Shown: in pieces, positions 45,641 to 59,271 of the stretch
Numbering within the stretch: position 1 is the first letter of the stretch
How the letters are laid out: each line of letters begins with the position of its first letter
From: Larix kaempferi
Lineage: Eukaryota > Streptophyta > Pinopsida > Pinales > Pinaceae
Direction: 5' to 3'
DNA: 64,000 bases
NCBI GenBank assembly: GCA_027924585.1
Contig: BSBM01000252.1
Span: 8,742,001-8,806,000, forward strand
Notes under the pieces: model-generated
Database searches by the model: none
Told to the model about the DNA's origin: nothing
The model's input: the letters and a program-made list of their open reading frames with translations, nothing else
Made by a program: the position numbers and the translations under genes

Positions 45641-48600
45641 TTTTGGAGGAGGAGATCGAGAATATGGGAGGGCATTTGAATGCCTACACGTCCAGGGAGC
45701 AGACTACATATTATGCCAAGGTTTTGAAGAAGGATGTCCCCGTGGCGCTCGATATTCTGGCGGATATTTTGCAGAATTCATGCTTTTCGGAGGATCGGAT
45801 AGCTAGAGAGCGCGATGTTATTCTCAGGGAAATGGAAGAGGTAAGGGCTCTAATTTTCGAAAAAACTACTATTCGTCATTTGTTTTATTTTTCTTGGATG
45901 TTTTGTTTGCTGAAAACATAGGTTTTTATGACATTTAAGCACTGAATCCATCGGCTCGAGCAACATCCATGGATGAGAGGGCTTCTTTGCAGCATTGATG
46001 ATTTTGAACCCTAAAATTAGGGTTTCTAGTACAAAGTTTCGTCATTTAGACATTTTTTCCGCATTCAGCCCAAAAGGATTCACGTCTTCAAAATAGATGT
46101 TCACATGCCCAAATTTTTAAAGGATAAAACTATTTTATGTGAAAAAATAACCAACCTTTGCTATATATGTATGCAATTCCAAACGTTTCACAATATCTTT
46201 TCTGAACAATTATCATCGATGATATTTTGAGAATTATAAAAATTCACCAAGTTTCTGCAATTCTATCAAAAAAATGATAAATATTGTAATTTGCGAGCTA
46301 ATATTTGCTGTTTGGCTATTTTTTTCCACCTTTCACCAAAAAGATTTGCTGTGCTTTAACTATCATATATTGCGGCAAGTACTGAATAAAGCATGTTAAT
46401 GCAGCGGATTATTTAATGATGGAGATCCTAAATCAGAGCAACATTTTAAAGAGTACAAACATCGTGATACGATCCAATTGTCTCATAATGTTAGAGTGGA
46501 CGATTGAAAAATAAATTCAAAGGACTAAAATTCGGCCTTTGCCCCAAGCAAGTGTAGACAAGTGGCATTTGTAACCAATTGGATTGGCAACTTGACTGAA
46601 ATTTTTAAAAAGTCAAATCCTTAAGACAGAATTGTGAAATTTGAAATGTTAGCTGGGACCAGTGCTTGGATTAAGGTTCAGGCATTGAAACAATTAGCAT
46701 ACATTATTATCTGGATCTTTGCTGCGGATCAAGGCTTGCACTGGAGCAATTATCCTGTTTAGTTGCATGGATTTAGACATGGGAAAATCAGGAAGTAGCC
46801 TACTTGCCTGGATTTACGCATTGAATCAATCAACTTGGTCAGGTTTTCAACAATGGCTTCTAAAAGATTTTAATCTTGGCTGTGACCATCTGGGTGCCAA
46901 ATAAGAACCTACATTATGGCCTATTTTTAGGTATTAAACTGTGACTGATCCCGTTCTCAACTTAAATGTCATTTATATAAATGACCAAACAAGAAACAAT
47001 CTCAACCTGTAGTATTAAAACATTTACAGTTTCTTTACCTACTGTGTTAGATTTTCATCTTGTTGATTTAAACCAGAAAGTCTCAATTAACAAGTATAAT
47101 GATAATACAACATTTAAAACAAAGGATATGCACAATGCACACAGAATGATAACACTTGTATTCATTAATTGTGGAGTGCCCATTTACACTAGCATTGATT
47201 TTTTTTATAGAGTTCCGTGTCCTAACTACCTTATCTACTAGGAAACTGGACATGTCCAGCTGGGGATCTGTGTCCATATCCTACATATCAGACACAGACA
47301 TGCTAGGACATGTGTGCTAAAACAGCACATGTGTCAAATACATGCCCAAGACATGTCCCACTTAAAAAAAAAACCTTTTTCCATTTTGTTTTCTCACTTT
47401 TAGCCTTAGGGAAAGGGTTCTCACGGTCTCTCATTGTGCAGGTAAAGTGTAAAATTGGGATTTGAAGGGATTCCTAGTGTTTTCTAAATGTTTTAGTTTC
47501 TAAAACTTTTGGACCTTTATCTCAATATTTCTTTTTTGTATTCGTAATTTGTAATATTTGTCCCCATGTCCTGTTTTTGAGGTCGACGTGTCCGGTGTCA
47601 GATACTTGTATTTCCGTATCCTCTGTGTTCCATGTCAGATACTCGTATTTCTGTGTCCTCCATGTCCCGTGTCCTTGTGTCATGTGACTTAGCTAATCTA
47701 ACTACCTTCTATTAACGCCCTATTAATGACACCTATTAAAGTTAATTCCTAATAACTATATATGAGTGTTACTTATCACTGTGATTGCATTATTGAATCC
47801 TAATACTAGAAAAGCTATGTTTTCTACAACAAAACCAGGAGAGTTAGATTTGGAAAATGGCGATGATTAGCTATACAAACCTTATGGATTGTGTACCAAG
47901 AATATGCAGGGGAAAAATCAAAATGTCTTGTTAGAGTCTTGCAGAATGTGCTTGGAGAATCTACACAAGGAAATCAGTAAGTTCAAGACTCTTTTTGGAT
48001 ATGATCTAGATTGTGTTAAAGAATAGGGTTTTAAGAGATAATGGGCTAATAAATTTGATTAGAGACTAAATCTATAAAAGGAATCTCTGAATGAAAGTTT
48101 TTATTGGCCAATCAGGACTTTCTATGACAGTATTTAGGTGAAGATTTTAAATGCCTTTACACCATAGTTGTTGGGAACACATGGACATGTTTCTATTACT
48201 CCAGTATTGGGAATAATCTAGAAACATGTTAAAATGAATACTTCAAATATGATCTCTATCACTTCAATAAGGACTCCTGAAGGGTTTGATTGAGAATATG
48301 CAACAAATGCCAACAACTAAAATGTTGATTTTGAGATGAAGCTCCCCACTGCCCTCACATCTGCTTCTTTGTTACTGTAGGTGGAGTTATTTATAATTTT
48401 CTTTTTTATTCAGACTGAAATGAATATACATCTTTATTGTCATTTGGTCTTGGATTTTCAGGGACGTTGTTTTCTGGCTAATATTTTATTACGAAAATGA
48501 AACATGGATTATTTTGGGTTAAGTTTGCATTTACAAGTGGGGATTATTTTGGATTATGGACTCCTCGCTTCTACCAACAATGAAAACCTAGATCATCAGA

Positions 48601-50344
48601 ATCATGTTGTTAACAGACAGGGCCTAATCCACAGCTAAAATTTTCTCAAGATTCAAGTCAACCAAGATGATGTTGCAGTCAAGGTGTTGAATAAACCTTG
48701 GCCTGGATGCCATACATGAAGTTATTTTAGTTACAGTATTATCTCAATAAAAGTGTGAAATCCTCTTCACCTGTGTCTCTTGCATAAGTTAGGAATGAAG
48801 AAATCATTACAGATTCTGACCAAATTGCATAATTGTTTTGTTGGTCTCCCTGCAAATTGAACTCCCAAAACACAAATCACTTGTTTCTTAAACTTCCAAA
48901 TGCATGCATTGGATAGTGACATCTGATTTTGGCATTTCCTGTCATGTGTTTTTTGAAAGATCTCTGTGTGATTAGAGTTGGTTATTGTAATCTCAGCTTA
49001 AATTATAGGCTTGATCAAGTTGTTAATTGTTTGGTTCCTTGGCCCTTGTCAAGAGATGCAGAGTTTTGCATGAGCGTTTTTCTTCTGTTTCCTAGCTGCC
49101 TTATTTTTTGGAGGTATGGACCAGTGACATTACTTCCAGTTGTGTATATACTATAGGTAGAAGGCCAAGCTGAAGAAGTGATATTTGATCATTTACATGC
49201 AACAGCGTTTCAGTACAGTCCTTTGGGAAGGACTATTCTGGGACCTGCAAAAAACATCAAGTCAATTACAAAGGCCCATTTGCAGCAGTATATTTCCACT
49301 CACTATACAGGCCCGAGAATGGTAAGGATAGTCTTTCTTTTGTTACAGTTTCATCTCATTCACTCCATTGTTGTCTTTAATAATTTTGATAGAGTCCCTC
49401 TTGTTCATGGATTGGATCAAGTCAAAATTTTTCTCAATGTAAGTTAGCTACATAAGTATATGATCATGTTAGTTAATGTGAAATTGAGTTCATATGAGAT
49501 ATGCGTTCTTGTTTCTCTTTGACAGGATAAGATGTCAATTGCAGATTGTGATTAATTTGGAAGGTCTAATGACTATTATGTTATTAACTTATTTGTGATG
49601 AATAATACAGGTTGTATCTGCAGCTGGTGCTGTTAAACATGAGGAAATAGTGGAGTTGTCTAAGAAATTGTTTACAAACCTTTCAACAGACACTGTAACT
49701 ACAACTCAGCTGATAGAGAAAGAGCCAGCCATCTTCACTGGATCCGAGGTCATTCTGATATGATTTTTGACATAAGTTCATCTCCCAGTGAGTGGAGACA
49801 TAAGTTCATCTCCCAGTGAGTGGATGACTTCTAAAATAGAAACTGAGTATGTGTTTTGTAGTTAATGTATTCTTTTATTCCGCTCAGGTCCGTATGATTG
49901 ATGATGATATTCCATTGGCACAATTTGCGGTAGCTTTCAATGGTGCTTCATGGACAGATCCAGATTCAGTTGCATTGATGGTCATGCAAACAATGTTGGG
50001 ATCATGGAACAAAAGTGTGGGTGGTGGCAAAAACATGGGGTAGGTACTTATTGAAGTTTCAATGCATTTGAATGGCCAAGTCTCCTTGAGTGCAATGAAT
50101 ATATCAGTGTGATTGAGAAGTTTAATGATGTAGCTTGTGGGTTATTTTAGTAATAACTTTACTTGGACTGTCCTTATCAATAATTCTAAGGTTAAACAAG
50201 ACTCTTAATTGTCTTCTGATTTGGAATATATGCAGGTCAGAACTTGCTCAGAGAGTCGGGATAAATGAGTTGGCTGAGAGTATAATGGCTTTTAACACTA
50301 ATTATAAAGATGCAGGATTATTTGGCGTTTACGCTATAGCTAAG
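45181..50344 (+). CDS. MPPB: Mitochondrial processing peptidase subunit beta, exons 1-5 (3' end missing)
   Basis: This zinc metalloprotease (M16 family) removes import presequences in the mitochondrion. In plants it is also a core subunit of the cytochrome bc1 complex. The exons are 45181-45840, 49157-49321, 49611-49748, 49888-50039 and 50236-50344, all GT-AG and all in phase. Residues 1 to about 40 are Arg/Ser-rich, like a presequence. The zinc site HFLEH is at residues 137-141, and the distal Glu at 217 has the family spacing of 75. The DIYFL-like second half includes [21 protein letters not shown] and GGKNMGSELAQ. The last codon seen is Lys of VYAIAK, and about 120 C-terminal residues are expected beyond. 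No inactivating change was seen. Start chosen: first ATG (45181), since 45163 is GTG. Confidence 0.93.
45841..49156 (+). other. Intron 1 of MPP beta (3316 bp)
   Basis: Donor GTAAGG, acceptor CTATAG. It is non-coding. A GTGTCC/ATGTCC-rich patch at about 47250-47690 includes a 37-bp repeat (TGTCAGATAC at 47596 and 47633). No defined transposon ends were found. Confidence 0.9.
49322..49610 (+). other. Intron 2 of MPP beta (289 bp)
   Basis: Donor GTAAGG follows Met of GPRM. Acceptor AATACAG precedes VVSAAG. Phase 0 on both sides. Confidence 0.9.
49749..49887 (+). other. Intron 3 of MPP beta (139 bp) with a perfect 28-bp duplication
   Basis: Donor GTCATT is weak but leaves the frame intact (TGSE|VRMIDDD). 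Acceptor CGCTCAG. Units starting GACATAAGTTCATC occupy 49769-49796 and 49797-49824 with no difference, 40% of the intron. Confidence 0.9.
50040..50235 (+). other. Intron 4 of MPP beta (196 bp)
   Basis: Donor GTAGGT, acceptor ATATGCAG. It splits the Gly codon of KNMG|SELAQ after two bases. The phase is restored by the single G that begins exon 5. Confidence 0.9.
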
Positions 50345-51560
50345 GTGTGATCACTATCTCACATCCTCTTCACCATCTCCTGCATTTCCTCTGAATATAT
50401 TAATTTGTTCATTAGGATTGAAAAAAGGGAGACTGGGTGAAACAAAAAGATAAAAGGCAGTGTGCCCTGCTGCAATTCTTAGGTGAAAACCTGAACTATA
50501 TAATGTTCTTCCTAACAATACTAGAGTTAGTACATTTTCTTCACAAAAATGCAAGTTTTTTGTCAAGAACTGTGTTTCTAATTTGTTCAAGGCTTCAAGC
50601 TTACAAATAGGACTCAACATGTGTTTAATATTTTGCAACTAGTGATCTGACATTGGAATTGCAGATTTGTGTTTCCAAGTTGCTATATGTTGGGGCCTGG
50701 TATTTAGGTTCTCATGCTTCTAGTAGCAGTCCTTTTATATTTTTAATTAATAATTTTGTATATGAAGAATGGATTCCTTTTCCAGTTAACTTTTATCTTG
50801 TGTTGAGTAGTTAGAGTTTTATCAAAATAGTGCGGAGATAATAAAGGAGTGAGTTGCATTTTTCCTCAAACCTCTTTGGTGAGTCAATTTTTTTTATGGT
50901 TTTTAATTTGTTTCTGGCAAGCCAATGTTCTGTCTTGATCTTAATCATGTTTTAGAAATTTTGGCGATCTGGGTCTTTTTATAATGCACCAGAATTCCCA
51001 AGGTCAGAGTTCCATGGTCAAAGTTCCCATCAATCAGGGGTTACTAAACTTCCAGCCAAAGTTCGACTGGTTTCGGGGAAGAATTTCCACCAGAAAGAGG
51101 TTGAGTTTGTCCACATTTTAACTTATTCCATAATTTAATATTTGTAGAAATATACCTGTAAGCCAAGTTTATGAGAAGGTATTCAATCGATAATACTTTT
51201 ATGAGAACTCATTTCTGTTGTGTCCTAGGTTCCATCCCCAAACAATATATAAATCATGAACAAATACCGGAAGGCAAATAATCTTCCAAACTGCTATTTT
51301 ATTCAAATATTATTGTAATATTTGTTTCTTTGGGAATATCAAAACATAGCGAAGGGCTGGCTAATAAAGGACTTCCATTCCCATCAACTATATCCATGGA
51401 TAAGACCAACAATTTTGGCATACTCTAATGGAATTTTCAGTAAGAGGAATACTTTTGGTAGCTGCAATTAGTGCTTGAATAAGAATGATACATTGCCTAC
51501 ATTTTGATGGGTAATGCATGGAGCAAGTTGCAAATGGTTGTCGTTACCTGAAGTACTGCA

Positions 51561-51665
51561 GTATATGATGCTTTTGATTTTCATGTATCATCTCCTTCCT
51601 TATATGATGCTTTTCATGTATCATCTCCTTCCTTATATGATGCTTTTCATGTATCATCTTCTTCC
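51561..51665. repeat. 33-bp tandem repeat, three copies
   Basis: TATATGATGCTTTTCATGTATC-type units start at 51561 (39 bp, with a small insertion), 51600 and 51633. The last two are almost identical. Confidence 0.85.
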
Positions 51666-53040
51666 TTTGTAAAGCGTCGGGTTCATTAAATGGGAAAACT
51701 CATTTACACTATAACAAAATAGGTGGTATAGATCTTATCAAATCGTGACAAGATCATCAAAGTTCCCATTTTTACTATTAAGAAGACTGTATGTCAATAA
51801 GATGGTATAATAGGTGTAAATTGATCTATTACCCTCACCCTCTTGCACTTGTTCAATATTGTTTGAATGCCATAGTGGTGTTGGTGATCAAGCATGCCTA
51901 CGAACTTTATTTATGGGGCTGCGAACTGAGAGGGTTGGTTTGGGTGCTTTTGGGAGAAAGCTGCGACGTTTTGAGTGAGGCTTGGTTGATGCTATGGGTT
52001 GTGAGGCACTTTGAAGCTGGTTTACTCCATTGGTCTCCTTTCTTATGAAGCTAGTGCAATTGGCTTGGTTAGCATTTGGTGCATTTGGATTGGCTTGAGG
52101 TGCTTGGGGCCTCAGATTGGATTGGCAATGGGTGGCCTCGCCATTAGGGGACTATTATTTGCGCTTTTACATTATAAGAACATATTCAAGAGGTTAATGT
52201 ATATATGTCAATGAGACTAAAGAGTAGAACCAATAGTCAATGGACTATAGTTGTGTATAGGACACTCCTAAATGCTAAAAAGTTAACAAAAAGGAGAGAT
52301 ATAATTGACAATAAAGGAGAGGAGCATGATCTAGGGAAAGCATAAGAAAAAATCCTTAAGAGGCATGAGGCCCTAGCTCAACTAGCTCAACATTGACATT
52401 AGAATTGGAAATAAAAGTAGAAGGATAGGAGAAAGTGAGAGAAAATGTATGCATGTCTTCGTATATCACTATGAAGGGACCAATGCAAAGCATGATGGTG
52501 TTCCTTGAAGAGTACTTAGGGCTAGGTGGGCCTAGATTTATAATCATGGGAGGATCTTTGGAGCAAAATGAACCTTCTTTCTTAACATTAGAGGTTAAGG
52601 GTAAGAACTTCCTAATAGAAGTTTGGTTGCTTGATTGGACCCAATAGGTGGTAGTACTGTGTATGGTGTGGATCTATTCTGAGATCTCCTAGATTCAGGG
52701 TGTTTGTTGATTAGGTGAGAGGAAATCTATTGTCTTATTGATCTTCCACCAATGAGCTCTAGAAGTGAAGAGATTGACTAACACTCACTCACTCTAGCAG
52801 TTGATATAGGTTGAGAGAAAGAAGTGATGAGCTTGGCGGTATTGGGTTTGGGCAGGTTGCACAACGTCTCTCATCTATGGATTAATGCCTCACTAATGTA
52901 TAAGGTTAGGCATCTTTGATCAGGGTAGCAAAAGTAAATTGAAAGGGAATTTGTCGAGTGCTAGAACAAGCAATGGAACCTCCGTCTAATCTTGTAGTAT
53001 ATGGGGCCTCTAAAAACGGAGTGCTCTCATATTGTGCAAT

Positions 53041-53654
53041 GTGGTGGTTTGTCTTCATCGCTATATGGTTGGAGCAAACCCACCATTGTCAAGGGGGATC
53101 TTGAGGCCATGTATTGAATGGCGCCGAATGTAGTTAAGACAATTAATGAGACCATCCTACACCTTCACGAAGTGCTCATAAAAAGGGTGTCTTAGGGCCA
53201 AGAATTTGAGGGAAGGGGGAGCTAAGTGCTTTGAATGTATGCACAAGAGATGCCATCCCCAACAACTGTGTTGATCTCTCCTTTTAGGGGAGTAGATGAC
53301 TAGGGGTATCCAAACAATCATTGAAAGGAGGGAGACACCATAGAAATGTGGTGGTTTGTTTTGATTGATAGATGGTGGGAGCAAACCCACCATTGTCGAG
53401 CGGGAGCTTGAGGCCATGTATTGAATGGCGCCAAATGTAGTTAAGACAATCAAGGAGACCATCGTACACCTTCATTAAGTGCTCATAAAAAGAATGTCTT
53501 AGGGCCAAGAGTTTGAGGGAAGGGGGAACTTTAGTGCTTTGAATGTATGCACAAGAGATGTCATCCCTCACAAATGTGTTGATCTTTCCTTTTGGGGGAG
53601 GAGATGACTAGGGGTATCCAAACAAGCATTAAAAGGAGGGAGACACCATAGAAA
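53041..53654. repeat. 307-bp tandem duplication
   Basis: Units at 53041-53347 and 53348-53654 start with GTGGTGGTTTGT. They share GGAGCAAACCCACCATTGTC, the GGCGCC-AATGTAG segment (53121 and 53428) and GGGGTATCCAAACAA. About one base in fifteen differs. Minus-strand open frames in both units have no known relative. Confidence 0.85.
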
Positions 53655-54065
53655 TGCCTGTGAACTAGAGGAAGGAAGTTGCCTTTAAGAACCAGCTATG
53701 TTTGCATCTTGAAGGGAAATATACTTGGAAGAGTAAAGAATGCGCTAGGGGTATCTATCATGGTTAGTGTTGATGTTCTCCATGGTTCCAGCATCGGGCA
53801 AACATTCTGTAGATCATTCTCCCAGAGTGGTTATGTGGACCAATGGTTGGTAGAGAATGGCCCCGTCGTAGCCCTATTTAGTCATGTGTATTGACTATGT
53901 GTATTGAGGCTCAGATGCTTAGCCTTTGTTTAGTCATGTGGATTGATGAGAGTGAAGGAACGCTCATGGTTAGTGCTCGTGATGGAGTGATCTATACTTA
54001 TAGAGTGAGTTGACTTGTCTGTTATAGGGATCTTATCTCTTTGTATTAGACAAAGTCTAATCCAA

Positions 54066-54739
54066 TGTTGAATTTGACATTGGCTCTAAGAAATGTTTGA
54101 GACTTCTTAGAGTATGGTCAAATCAACATTAGAGCTCTATGGAAGAATTTGATCTGCATGTGTGGAGATATCAATGAGGAGAACTTTTCTATGATGGAGA
54201 AATATCCAAGAAGTCAAGACAAACCATTGAAGAAGTCCCAGATAACATTGAAGAAGTTCTAAATGAAAACGAAGACAAGAAGACAAGTCGATTTGAAGAT
54301 AAATAAAAGATAAAGGACCAAAAGTACAAGTCGGCCCCAGTGAAGGAAGACAAGTTGGCCCCATTAAGGAACCTTCTAGTGAATGGAAGAATATAAATAA
54401 AGTGCTTCCACTCTTCATTTATTCATTATCACATCTCACGTATTCTTCTCTCCACTTGTGTGCACCTCCAAGGAAGGCTTGGCTAAGGCAAGAAGTATAA
54501 TTTTGGGGTTTTCTTATTCTCTTGGAAGATTCGATACCCTTGCTAGAGTTGTTGTGAAGGAGGGTGAGCCTCTCTTATGTTAGTGCTTAATCTTCATGAT
54601 TGGTATTGTACTTGAATTGGATTGATTTCTTCTGAGAAAAGTTTGCGCGGTTTTCTCCCTATTGGGTTTCCCAGGATAAAATCTTTGTGTCTCTTGTGTA
54701 TGGTTATCTTTCAGTGATCCTTGTTCTCTATCTGCTACA
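54066..54739 (+). mobile_element. Copia-type LTR-like sequence, probably solo or truncated
   Basis: It begins TGTTGAATTTGAC and contains a TATA box (TATAAATA, 54392-54399). It ends after a typical Copia U5 stretch (GGTTTTCTCCCTATTGGGTTTCCCAGG, about 54650-54676). Ends TG...CA are proposed, but no matching flanking duplication was seen. No primer-binding site follows, so internal sequence is missing. Confidence 0.5.
54326..54366 (+). repeat. Two ACAAGTCGGCCCC units upstream of the LTR TATA box
   Basis: ACAAGTCGGCCCCAGTGAA and ACAAGTTGGCCCCATTAAG are about 24 bp apart and 25-65 bp upstream of the TATA box. The same phrase recurs in the LTR at 61477-62026. Confidence 0.6.
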
Positions 54740-57509
54740 AATAAATGATGCTATACTTGTGGGATGAAATAAATTATGAAATAAAGTTGAAAGAGATGAA
54801 AAATTATATCGCTAAGTTAAAAAATCAATAGTTATAAGCAAAGTCCCCGAGAGCATGAAGAAAAGAAATATAGAGATGTTTTTGAGGCATAAACAATTGG
54901 CTTGAACCACAGCTTTGACAATGCCTTGTTGAATTGCCTGTTTGCAACAAATTATATGTTGGAGCATGATAAAATGCACCTTGTCAACACGTGCCCAATC
55001 TACAAAGGGCAAAAATGGTCCTCAAATGTTGATCTCATAAAGAACTATGGTTTAATGGTGGTCTTTGCTCCAAGCAAAGATTGCTAGGTTATTCATTCAC
55101 AACAAATGACTGCTAGGTTATTGCTTCACAACAAAGGTTTGCTTTTCTTTTGTAGATCAAGTGGAGTTGTAGGTCTGTTTGGTTTTGTTATCACAATTTT
55201 TGTAGTCGTCACTAAATGAGATCCAATCTAGGATGGTAGAGAAAAGGAGCCACTAAGAATGTGATACTTAAGAAACCCTACCCCCCAAATGATAGATGGT
55301 TGTCACACTGGATAGGTTTCTTCCCTCTTTAGGCTTCTTAGTCCACACGAGGTGAACTAAACTAGCCATGTGAGGTGTCCCAAGTTGAGCTTAAAGGCGC
55401 AACCCCTTTTAGGCTTACAAGGTACTTTTATAGGTTATGGCAATTGGAGAATGATGAGCACCCTGAGGGATGATTCCTAGAGTCTCAAGAGAATGACTAT
55501 GAGTATGTTCAGGTGGATTGATTAGGGGGGTTTAATTAAGTGATTTAAATGCCATCCAATTCAAGGAATCACCCAATAGTGTTAATTTTTGATGGACTTA
55601 GGGTTTTATGCAGAAGAATAACAATTCAATATATTTTAATGCAAAAATAGATAAACAAGTACTGAAACTAAATATGAAATAGTACAACAGTAACTTATAA
55701 CATAATTTTCATCTCTTTCAACTTCACACCTTTAACACTACCCAGTTGGTCACTGTGTTAAAGTAATCTTCAGTAACATGTAATTAATAATAAAATAATC
55801 AACTTGTTAGCAGTAAAAGAGATAGATGAAGATACTTACCTGGGTGTGAAACCTTTCCTGTAAAATACTCGGAAATGTTACTTTCAGAAGAGACTGAGCC
55901 TCTTAGAGGCCAGTCAACACTAGGAACCAAGTGACCCTAATAAAGGGTTAGTACAAACCTGAGAGAGGGAGATGACTGGGCTGAGTCAAACAGGAGTGGT
56001 CAAAGACAGTCAGAAAACATACAAGCAGCACCAAGACTCAAGACAAGAGGTCTGGTCAATAAAATCAGTACAAGAAGTAATCAAACAAAGAACACAGAAA
56101 AAACTGATAAGACTTAATACAAAGGAACATACCTCAAAGAGGTTTCAGTACAATGTCAAAAACAAACCTCAACAAACTGGATCAGGTTTAGGTATTTCAT
56201 AAACTCATAGAGCAAACCTCAACAGCTATGACCTCCACAGAAATGCTCAGATCAGAATTAGAACAAGCTGGTTGATTACCATAAGTTTCTGATTATACCC
56301 TAGGGTTCACGACCTTCACCAAAAAATAAACTTTCAGACCTCACGGCCTACAAAAGAAAACAACCAGCAGGTTAAGGATAAACTCCAAGGCCTTGCGGCC
56401 TTCAGCAAAGCTTAGATCTGAGTCTTAAGGGTCACGAGTTTAGGGTCTAGCAGAAGTCAAAGAGACTGGAGCCCAAGAACAAAAAATCAAAACCAGAAAA
56501 TAACAGATCGGTACTCATAGAACCAGATCTGGAATCTACATAGAAGGATCGAGCTTGAAGAAGGTAGATTGGTACTCAAGCAGGCAGATCGAATCTTGCA
56601 AGCAGCAGATTGAAGCATAAAGACTCTTGCCAAGTCTGCTAGGGTTCACGACTAGCACAAAAGTAGTAGACCGGGTGCATAAAGAAGGAAGATCTGACTT
56701 TAACACATCATCAGCAGGTAAAAAAGAAAACTTGGATAAACAGAGCTGGAAGGTTGCGGCCTTATCTTAAGAAAAAGAAAACAACTTTAGATCAGATCAG
56801 AAGATTGAACAGATGGAATCCCTAGGTAGGTGAGCGAGCTGCTGCAGCGAGCTTGGAACCCCCTTACGTAATCAGTTTGAGATAGATAGATGAAGAAAGA
56901 AAAGAAGAAGTCTTTAATATATATGAACAAGAACTTCTACAAAGGTCAAATAAAATATTTAAGTTAGGGTTCCATCAAATTAGGAAGTGGCCACCTTTAA
57001 ACAAATAAAAACCTAAAGTATAAAAAATAAATAAAGTCACATAAAAAATAAAAACTAAAAGAAGAAACTAAAAGATAAAAAATAAAATACAAATAAAAGA
57101 GTCACATAAAATGGACAAACAACCATAGTACCCATAAGACCAAAACATCAAAGGTGGTATAAATAAAAAAATAACTCAAGGTGGGTAAATGACCCTATTT
57201 ACCACAAGTCAACAACAAGGTACTAGAAGACCAATAACCAACAAGGTGCAAGGACCAAAAGTAAATAAATTAAGGTGGGGCACAACCAATCATCTCTCTC
57301 TCAAATGTACAAGTGTTCCATATAACTTGAAAGTTCATCATCACTGTATAAGGAAGGGTCCACACTGGATGATGTGATCATGTGGTCCTCTAGATCGCTC
57401 CTAAGGTCAAATGTTAGTGGCTTCATCAAGGGGTGGCCAGTCCCTTGAGAAGACCATCTAACCCAACCGTCTCGAAGACCTAAGAGAAGAGGACATCACA
57501 CATCATCAT

Positions 57510-57895
57510 CTTGGTAACTGACCAAGAACCTCCATTCTCAAGGAAGGGCTCTCAGCCCAAAGCTGAGCTTCAGTCCCAGACTGAGTCATGTTGATCAACC
57601 CTCTGGTCCTTGACTAGGTCCTCCATTCTCCCGGAGAATGGTCCTCAACCTCAAGCTGAGCTTTCAGTCCTAGATTGAATGTTGATCAACCCCCTGTTGG
57701 ACCTACTTGGTCCTTGACCAAGAATTTGCCTGGTCTTGGACCAGGATGTCTCTGTCTCAACTTGCAGGATCTGCTTGGTCCTCATGACCAAGAAACTGTC
57801 TGGTCCCATACTAGAATACCCTAGAGACAAATAGGGGCCCTAGCCACATGCTAGGGACTTTGCCATGGCATCAACCTACTTGGTCCCCGACCAAA
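57510..57895. repeat. Cluster of short inverted repeats (TTGGTC...GACCAA)
   Basis: Short hairpin-capable palindromes occur at 57510-57526 (CTTGGTAACTGACCAAG), 57706-57722, 57730-57745, 57774-57792 and about 57880-57894. The arms are conserved (TTGGTC/GACCAA) and the loops vary from two to five bases. The surrounding sequence also repeats GGGGCCCTAG and CTGAGCTTCAGTCC strings. Confidence 0.7.
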
Positions 57896-59271
57896 AACCC
57901 TAGGAGACAGCTGGGGGCCCTAGGGTACCTTCTAGGGTCTTACTCTTTACTTTGTCCGATTAACATAACTAGGAACCCTAGTTAACTGATTAGGGTACCA
58001 TTTTCTTTGAGAATGGGTCTCGCAGCTGCACTAAAAATTAACAAATAGTGTATTGGTTAATGAGATCTAGGAATATAGTGCTAGGGTTTAGATGATTCCA
58101 AATGGCTACCCTTGGGGTGGTGATCAAATTGAGAGGAAATTTACCAAGACAAGAGATGGATTGAGTTTAGATAGGATCCTCAAAACAAGATTTGCTTGCT
58201 ACACAAGAGCTTGATCGCTCAACACTCTAGAAGCAAATTGTCAAACATACCGAGTCAAAACGACCCTCTTTCACTTGGAGCGAATAGGTTCTGGGACTAT
58301 TGCCTAGATTCAAGGGTAAAATGGAGTCCAAGAGGAAGATGCCTTAGCTATAGATTTGCCCAAAAACAGGCTATGAAAAATACCCAAGTGGCAAAAACTC
58401 GAAAAAACTAAGCATGCAAGTAAATTTTTTTTTCAAGGGTTTGAAGTTAATTTTTATTGTTTGACAAACGTTTTGAGAAGCTATTCTAAATCTAGATGGT
58501 TGATTTGGGTACTTTGTCCTTGTCCAACATCACCAAATAGACCATATACTTTTTCCACTCCAAGCTGCTATGATTTGTCCAATAGAAGTCGCCCTGCAAA
58601 ACCCCAAGAGACACAATAGTAAGATAAAGTGTCAAAATTATGAATCACTTGATATATGCAAATCGATTTGTAACTTAGCAAGAGAAATGGGAGAAAGATA
58701 ACAAATAAAATATAAATGGCAATAACAATATTTATTTTTATCCATAGATGAAGACCTCATCACAAGAGCAAGTCGCCCCAATTTGCCTTGGGTAAAATCG
58801 CCCTCCTTGTAAGCACACAAAACTCAAATATATTTGCCTTGATATGGAGTATGCCAATGATCTAGCAGTAGAAGTGACTTGGAAAGAAAGATAAACCAAG
58901 ATTTTCCATCAAGAGACCAAGAATTTGCATAGGATAAATTTTCATTATTTGCTTCCAAGAGCCAAGAGTCTCTTACAAATGAGGGGTTCACTCGCTTTTA
59001 TAGCTTAAGAGAGGAGCCAAATCCCCATTTGACTTTTTGATTGACAGTTGAGATTAAAAGATGCAATAAAATAATCAATGGTGGAGATTTAATCTCACTT
59101 TATGACATGGATCAACTTGGAAATGATCAAATCCTAAGTGAGGGGGGCGAATTACCTCCCAAGTCCAATATACAATAGATGATACACATGTGAGATATAA
59201 ATAATAACATTCGAGGGGGCTTAATACACCCCTAGGGAGCCAAGATCCACTTTTACATCAATAACTAGCTC

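Noticed and set aside
54066-54739. A complete Copia element around this LTR
   Set aside because: No primer-binding site follows, no second LTR copy lies in the window, and no flanking duplication was found.
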